Source of the DNA: Candidatus Methylomirabilota bacterium
Lineage (GTDB): Bacteria; Methylomirabilota; Methylomirabilia; Methylomirabilales; 2-02-FULL-66-22
Direction of reading: 5' to 3'
Assembly: GCA_016209725.1 (NCBI GenBank)
Contig: JACQVO010000281.1
Location: 1-9,676, forward strand
Length of the DNA: 9,676 nt
Shown here: in pieces, positions 6,145 to 9,676 of the stretch
Position numbering within the stretch: the stretch's first letter is position 1
Layout of the letters: the number at the start of each line of letters is the position of its first letter
Program-made: the position numbers and the translations under genes
The notes under the pieces: model-generated
Databases searched by the model: none
What the model was told of the DNA's origin: nothing
Seen by the model: only the letters and a program-made list of their open reading frames with translations

Positions 6145-6174
6145 ATTAAACGCGAGGCGCCCCGATCCTGTCAA
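6145..6174 (-). promoter_or_regulatory. Sigma-70-type promoter for hemL
   Basis: On the minus strand there is a perfect -35 box TTGACA (6174-6169), an 18-base spacer and a -10 box TTTAAT (6150-6145) with one mismatch to TATAAT. Transcription would start near 6138, about 40 bases before ATG 6098. The site rules out the longer hemL frame starting at 6146. Confidence 0.75.
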
Positions 6175-6227
6175 GGCCGGGGCGAGAATGTTTCGGAGGA
6201 CCGAACAACATGCAGGGCGGGTCCCGC

Positions 6228-6285
6228 GCCGCCCGCACGGGACGGGCGGCGGGGCGATTCGAAGAGCCGGCCGCCGGAGCGGCGG
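6228..6285 (-). terminator. Two GC-rich hairpins after hemB
   Basis: Downstream of the hemB stop there is a 6-base-pair stem (6271-6276 with 6280-6285, 3-base loop) and then an 8-base-pair stem GCCGCCCG/CGGGCGGC (6228-6235 with 6243-6250, 7-base loop). They sit between hemB and the hemL promoter, where a terminator would be expected. Neither is followed by a U-run, and in DNA this GC-rich short stems are common by chance. Confidence 0.3.
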
Positions 6286-6314
6286 GTCGGACGCCGCGGG
6301 GCGCAGCCCTCGCC

Positions 6315-7298
6315 TCACCGGCCTGGCTGCTGCAGGAGGCGGGCGGCATCCCGGGCGAAATACGTCAGGATCAGGTCCGCGCCGGCACGCTTGATCGCGG
6401 TCAGCATCTCCAGCATGACGCGCTCTTCATCCAGCCAGCCGAGGCGCGCCGCGGCCTTCACCATGGCGTACTCGCCGCTCACGTTGTAGGCCGCCACGGG
6501 CACGCCGAACTCCGTCTTCACGCGCCAGAGGATATCCAGGTAGGGAAGGGCCGGCTTGATCAGGATCATGTCCGCCCCCTCCTCCAGGTCCAAGCCCACC
6601 TCGCGGAGCGCCTCGTCGGCGTTGGCCGGGTCCATCTGGTAGGCGCGGCGGTCGCCGAACTGGGGCGCCGACTCCGCCGCCTCGCGGAACGGCCCGTAGA
6701 AGCCGCTGGCGTACTTGGCGGAGTAGGCCAGGATCGGCGTCTCCTCGTAGCCGGACTCGTCCAGCGCCTCGCGGATCGCCCCCACCCGCCCGTCCATCAT
6801 GTCCGAGGGCGCCACCATGTCGGCACCCGCCTCCGCGAGGGACAGGGCCGACTTGGCCAGAAGCCGGAGCGTCGGGTCGATCTTGACCCGCCCGCGCGCG
6901 ACGACGCCGCAATCGCCGTGGCTGGTGTACTCGCACAGGCAGACGTCGGTGATGACGACCAGATCGGAGACCGAATCCTTGATGGCGCGGACCGCCTGCT
7001 GGACGATCCCGTCCCTGGCATAGGCCTCGGAGCCCACGGCGTCCTTGGTCTCCGGCAGGCCGAAGAGGAGGATCCCGGGGACACCCAGGGCCGCCGTCTC
7101 CTTGACCTCTTTCACCAGCTCGTCCACCGAAAGCTGGAAGTTGCCCGGCATGGAGCCGATCTCGCGACGGACGGATCGCCCGTGGACCACGAAGAACGGC
7201 ATGATGAAGTCGTCCACCGTGAGACGCGTCTCGCGGACCATCCGGCGGAACGTCTCGGTCTCTCGGAGTCGCCGCGGTCGGAAGATCGGGTAATACAT
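6315..7298 (-). CDS. hemB: Porphobilinogen synthase (delta-aminolevulinic acid dehydratase)
   Basis: This cytoplasmic enzyme condenses two 5-aminolevulinate molecules into porphobilinogen, the pyrrole unit of heme, siroheme and cobalamin. It has 327 residues, the usual length. The metal site DVCLCEYTSHGDCG (118-131) keeps all three cysteines (C120, C122, C130), so it is a zinc-type enzyme. The two Schiff-base lysines are K195 in YSAKYAS and K248 in LIKPALPYLD. The C-terminal YNVSGEYAM (271-279) is also conserved. ATG 7298 is preceded by AGGGAG about 9 bases upstream. The gene follows ahbD by 106 bases, separated by a heptamer hairpin, and no clear promoter is visible in that gap, so it is probably transcribed together with ahbD. 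Identification is secure. Confidence 0.97.
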   Translation of the reverse strand: MYYPIFRPRRLRETETFRRMVRETRLTVDDFIMPFFVVHGRSVRREIGSMPGNFQLSVDELVKEVKETAALGVPGILLFGLPETKDAVGSEAYARDGIVQQAVRAIKDSVSDLVVITDVCLCEYTSHGDCGVVARGRVKIDPTLRLLAKSALSLAEAGADMVAPSDMMDGRVGAIREALDESGYEETPILAYSAKYASGFYGPFREAAESAPQFGDRRAYQMDPANADEALREVGLDLEEGADMILIKPALPYLDILWRVKTEFGVPVAAYNVSGEYAMVKAAARLGWLDEERVMLEMLTAIKRAGADLILTYFARDAARLLQQPGR

Positions 7299-7341
7299 CA
7301 GAGCTTCTCCCTGGCGTCACACGCAGAGTGACGCAACGGCG

Positions 7342-7398
7342 TTCGGCCGTTCGGCTGTTCGGGAGTTCCTGGTACAGCCGAACCGCCGAACAGCCGAA
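7342..7398. repeat. Heptamer-based inverted repeat between ahbD and hemB
   Basis: Arms of 21 bases (7342-7362 and 7378-7398) pair at 19 positions around a 15-base loop. Each arm consists of three TTCGGCn-like seven-base units. On the message this would form a strong hairpin starting a few bases after the ahbD stop. It could be an attenuator, an RNA-processing site or a mobile palindromic repeat; there is no U-run for intrinsic termination. Confidence 0.75.
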
Positions 7399-7404
7399 TG
7401 CTTT

Positions 7405-8601
7405 TCAGAAGGCCGGTGGAACCAGGCCGGGGTGGGGCACAGCCTCCGTCCGGCTCTCGTGAGCCACCACCTGCGAGAGGAGGTCCTCCACGCTCACCAG
7501 CTCCCGCGGGGAGCGCGGGGCGGGCTGGTAGGTGCAGAAGGGCTCTTCCTCCAGGTAGTTCCCCGTGGAACCCAGGGCGCGCGCCCGGCACCCGCCGCAC
7601 AGGACACGGTACTCGCAGATCCCGCAGCGCCCCTGCAGCAGATCGGGATCCCGGATGCTCTTGAACAGCGGCGAGTCGCGATACACCTCCACCAGCGAGG
7701 CCTGCCGCACATTCCCGGCCAGGAGAGGCAGATATCCGCAGCCGCCCACCTCCCCGATGTGGGAAACGAAACAGAAGCCGAACCCGGCCATGCACCCCCG
7801 GCTGAACCCGTGGGCCGGGTGTGGTGGCTGCCCCCCGCCGGCGCCGGTCCCTGTGGCGGGGCGGGAGGCGCCCTCACGCGCCTGCCGCCTGCGCTCCTGC
7901 ACCTGCACCCGCTTGTAGTGCGGGGCGCACGTCATCTTCACCTGGATGGGCGCCGTCTGCGACGCTCCATAGACGAAGTGCAGGGTCTCCTCGTAATCCT
8001 CCGGGGTGATCTCCATCTGGATTTTCCCCCGCCCCGTGGGCACCAGCATGAAGACGTCCCAGGTCACCGCCCCTAGCTCAATCGCCAGGCGCAGCATGGC
8101 TTGGAGGTTGTGGCGGTTGTGCTGGGTAACCGTCGTGTTGATCTGGAACGGCAAGCCCCCCTCGCGGGCGTACGCCAGGGACTGCCTGGCCTCGGCGAAG
8201 GCCCCCGGGACCTGGCGGAACCTGTCATGCAGTTCCGGCGTGCTCCCATCCAGGCTCACGGAGATGCGCTGGACGCCCGCCTGCTTCAACTGGGCCACGC
8301 TGCGTGGGGTCACGTGGGTCCCGCTGGGCGACATCACGACGCGCAGGCCCGCCCGGGATGCCCGGGCGGCCACGTCGAAGATGTCCCCCCGCTTCATGGG
8401 ATCGCCGCCCGTGAGGATGAGAATCACCGGTTCCTGGAAGGCGGCGACATCATCCACCAGGCGGAACGCCTCCTCGGTGGAGAGTTGCCGAGGATCGGGA
8501 ATGGGCTGCGCCACGGCCCGACAGTGCAGACAGGCAAGATCGCAGGCTCGGGTGGTCTCCCAGGCGACCAGCCGGGGTGCCTGGGCTGGGTCATATCGCA
8601 T
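7405..8601 (-). CDS. ahbD: Radical SAM/SPASM protein, probable heme b synthase AhbD
   Basis: AhbD removes two carboxyl groups from iron-coproporphyrin III to give heme b, the last step of the siroheme-dependent route. The 398-residue protein begins MRYDPAQAP, then WETTRACDLACLHC with the radical-SAM cysteines C20, C24 and C27, and the GGDP SAM-binding motif at 65-68. TCAPHYKR (224-231) is typical of the AhbC/AhbD/NirJ group. The C-terminal SPASM-type region has cysteines C270, C277, C288, C326, C329, C335, C338 and C356 (GFCFVSH, GGCGYLPLLAGNVR, CGICEYRVLCGGCRARA) for auxiliary iron-sulfur binding. A low-complexity linker (239-262) looks lineage-specific. ATG 8601 is favoured, with AGGA 8 bases upstream; GTG 8622 would add seven residues that are probably not translated. 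Position beside hemB and hemL supports a heme role. It could instead be another protein of the AhbC/NirJ or TIGR04053-like group. Confidence 0.75.
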   Translation of the reverse strand: MRYDPAQAPRLVAWETTRACDLACLHCRAVAQPIPDPRQLSTEEAFRLVDDVAAFQEPVILILTGGDPMKRGDIFDVAARASRAGLRVVMSPSGTHVTPRSVAQLKQAGVQRISVSLDGSTPELHDRFRQVPGAFAEARQSLAYAREGGLPFQINTTVTQHNRHNLQAMLRLAIELGAVTWDVFMLVPTGRGKIQMEITPEDYEETLHFVYGASQTAPIQVKMTCAPHYKRVQVQERRRQAREGASRPATGTGAGGGQPPHPAHGFSRGCMAGFGFCFVSHIGEVGGCGYLPLLAGNVRQASLVEVYRDSPLFKSIRDPDLLQGRCGICEYRVLCGGCRARALGSTGNYLEEEPFCTYQPAPRSPRELVSVEDLLSQVVAHESRTEAVPHPGLVPPAF

Positions 8602-8786
8602 ACACCAGGTCCTTTCGGTCACGGCGGGAAATGTGCCGCTATTCTAAAGAGGGTTGTCGGGGCCGGTCAACTCCTATCTCGGCTTTGTCCGGACCTGGAG
8701 CATCCGGCCGACGTCAGGCATGTGCCCGCCCACGGCCTGCACAACGGGACGAGATCACGACCCGCCTGCCTCATGGCGTCGCCATC
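8602..8786. other. Leader and promoter region of ahbD
   Basis: Together with the repeat to its right this is a 315-base gap between lptD and ahbD. It has no credible gene. It contains the ahbD promoter (8641-8670) and a perfect 13-base palindrome, ATGGCG-T-CGCCAT (8773-8785), lying just outside the repeat. I see nothing else recognisable between about 8675 and 8770. Confidence 0.6.
8641..8670 (-). promoter_or_regulatory. Sigma-70-type promoter for ahbD-hemB
   Basis: On the minus strand TTGACC (8670-8665) and TAGAAT (8646-8641) are separated by 18 bases, each one mismatch from consensus. The start of transcription would be near 8634, giving a leader of about 33 bases before ATG 8601 that includes the AGGA ribosome site. 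Confidence 0.7.
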
Positions 8787-8922
8787 CACTAGTGTAATGA
8801 CTCTCAACTGCCTTTACAATTCCGTTCACCCTGAGCCTGTCGAAGGGAGCGGAATCCGGGCTTCGACAAGCTCAGCCCGAACGGGCTCCCTGTAAAGCCA
8901 TTTCTGAGACACTACACTAGCG
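8787..8922. mobile_element. Compound palindromic MITE-like element between lptD and ahbD
   Basis: Outer arms of 32 bases (8787-8818 and 8891-8922) match as inverted repeats at 25 of 32 positions, best at the tips (CTAGTGTA) and at the inner TTTACA. They enclose a second, independent palindrome (8822-8884). A TA dinucleotide at both tips would fit insertion at a TA target, as in IS630/Tc1-mariner-type non-autonomous elements. No transposase is encoded. The left-reading lptD frame ends on a TAG within the right tip. Confidence 0.65.
8822..8884. repeat. Palindromic repeat of the common ccctgagc...gtcgaag type
   Basis: Arms of 24 bases (8822-8845 and 8861-8884) pair at 20 positions around a 15-base loop. 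The conserved parts CCGTTC, CTGAGC and TGTCGAAG are those of a palindromic repeat I recognise as very widespread between genes of many bacterial phyla. It lies nested within the outer inverted repeats at 8787-8922. Confidence 0.75.
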
Positions 8923-9676
8923 TGCCGCGGTCGGGGTGGGGAGCTTGAGCTCGAAGGTCAGGTGAACGGCGTTCTCCACCTCCTGGCCCGTGCCGCGGGT
9001 CCGATTCGTAAACTTGAGGCCCACCTCCCAGCAGCAGCTACTATAGCGGATGCCGACGGAGCTTTCCAGAAAGGTCGTGGTGTGGACGTCATAGCGGCTC
9101 AGGAGATCCAGCAGGAGCGTCTTGCCCAGATGCAGTTGGAGCTTGGCCACCACGCCGTTGGCCTGCCGGTCCCGCGCGTAGGTGGAACCGACTTCCAGCG
9201 TCAGCAGGTCCGGCAGGCGAAGTTCCAGCCCCGTGTTGACCGCCTCGCTCCGCCGATCCTCGGCGTTGAGGGCCAGGGTCCCTCGAAACGCGATCCCGGG
9301 GAGCGGGCTCACGCCTGCGGCGAAGACCAGGTTGGACAGCCCTCGCTCCCGCACTTGCGAGAACCCGTTCCCCAGGGACTGAATGGCCGTCACCGCCTGG
9401 TCCACCCGCTCGGGCGTCAGTCCGGTGAGGTAGACATCCGAGAACTCGCGCGTCCGCGGCTGCAGGTTCCAGCTCTGGGAGATCTCCAGGGTCGCCACCT
9501 CGTGGCTCCGGATCGCCCCGCCTACCTCCCGCCAGCGCGCCACCAGTCGGTTCGTCAGCCGGTAGGTCACCCGGTTCTGGGGGCTGATGAAGTCGGTGGC
9601 GTCGAACTGCGGGAGCGACTGCTGGTCCGTCCAGGGAACGTACTGGTAGGCCAGGGCCGGCTCCACGATATGGGTC
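8917..9676 (-). CDS. lptD: LPS-assembly protein LptD, C-terminal part (N-terminus outside window)
   Basis: LptD is the outer-membrane beta-barrel that, with the lipoprotein LptE, inserts lipopolysaccharide into the outer leaflet. The visible 252 residues are the C-terminal half of the barrel; the frame enters open at 9676. Family hallmarks are HIVEPALAYQYVPWTDQ followed by LPQFDATD, then NRVTYRLTNRLVAR near the visible start, and SSCCWEVGLKF near the end, where the adjacent cysteine pair is the one that forms disulfides with N-terminal cysteines in characterised LptD. Alternating hydrophobic stretches such as LTLEVGSTY and VHLTFELKL fit beta strands. The protein ends LPTPTAAR, a few residues past the last strand, on a TAG that belongs to the tip of the adjacent repeat, so the original C-terminus may have been altered. 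It establishes a two-membrane cell. No functional link to the heme genes is evident. Confidence 0.93.
   Translation of the reverse strand, partial: THIVEPALAYQYVPWTDQQSLPQFDATDFISPQNRVTYRLTNRLVARWREVGGAIRSHEVATLEISQSWNLQPRTREFSDVYLTGLTPERVDQAVTAIQSLGNGFSQVRERGLSNLVFAAGVSPLPGIAFRGTLALNAEDRRSEAVNTGLELRLPDLLTLEVGSTYARDRQANGVVAKLQLHLGKTLLLDLLSRYDVHTTTFLESSVGIRYSSCCWEVGLKFTNRTRGTGQEVENAVHLTFELKLPTPTAAR

Noticed and set aside
6099..6146. Longer hemL starting at ATG 6146
   Set aside because: That ATG sits inside the -10 box of the hemL promoter, and the strong ribosome site belongs to ATG 6098.
4356..6149. 597-residue open frame on the plus strand
   Set aside because: It is antisense to hemL and the Rieske gene. 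Its low-complexity composition, rich in Gly, Arg, His and Asp, is what the opposite strand of GC-rich genes gives, and it has no ribosome site or family motif.
6210..7331. 373-residue open frame on the plus strand
   Set aside because: It mirrors hemB, which has all catalytic residues on the minus strand.
7432..8895. Overlapping plus-strand frames opposite ahbD
   Set aside because: They are shadows of the radical SAM gene; composition is biased and no motif is seen.

Overview
The window is GC-rich bacterial chromosome. All eight recognisable protein genes lie on the minus strand, so transcription runs from high to low coordinates. It suggests a Gram-negative respiratory bacterium. The outer-membrane LPS transporter LptD is present, several multiheme c-type cytochromes are encoded, and a radical-SAM heme synthase of the siroheme-dependent type sits beside hemB. 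This combination fits lineages such as Methylomirabilota/Rokubacteria, Nitrospirota or former Deltaproteobacteria. That placement is inference; no rRNA or other marker gene is present.

Region 1 (9676 to about 6100) begins with the C-terminal end of lptD. A nested palindromic mobile-type repeat follows, and its tip supplies the lptD stop codon. Three heme biosynthesis genes come next: an AhbD-like radical SAM/SPASM heme b synthase, hemB (porphobilinogen synthase) and hemL (glutamate-1-semialdehyde aminotransferase). Good sigma-70 promoters stand before ahbD and before hemL. A heptamer-based hairpin separates ahbD from hemB, and GC hairpins separate hemB from hemL.

Region 2 (4814 to 1713) is a tightly packed respiratory operon: a Rieske iron-sulfur protein, a b6/subunit-IV fused cytochrome b, and a nine-heme membrane-anchored cytochrome c. 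Gaps between the coding frames are 1 to 2 bases. This looks like a quinol:cytochrome c oxidoreductase whose usual cytochrome c1 or f is replaced by a multiheme cytochrome.

Region 3 (1712 to 1) carries a three-heme c7-type cytochrome and the start of a further multiheme cytochrome (seven CxxCH motifs before the window edge), each preceded by repeat-rich non-coding DNA. Together the three cytochromes carry at least 19 heme-binding motifs. A plausible reading is that quinol oxidised by the bc complex feeds a periplasmic chain of hemes, while the neighbouring genes make the heme.

Non-coding DNA is unusually structured. There are two inverted copies of a roughly 95-bp element (one inside the apparent 5' end of the nine-heme gene), a compound palindrome with terminal inverted repeats, two common-type palindromic repeats, and three separate clusters of seven-base repeats. 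I found no tRNA, rRNA, CRISPR array, transposase or integrase. I see no clear new defence or biosynthetic system; the most unusual parts are the composition of the bc complex and the repeat elements.
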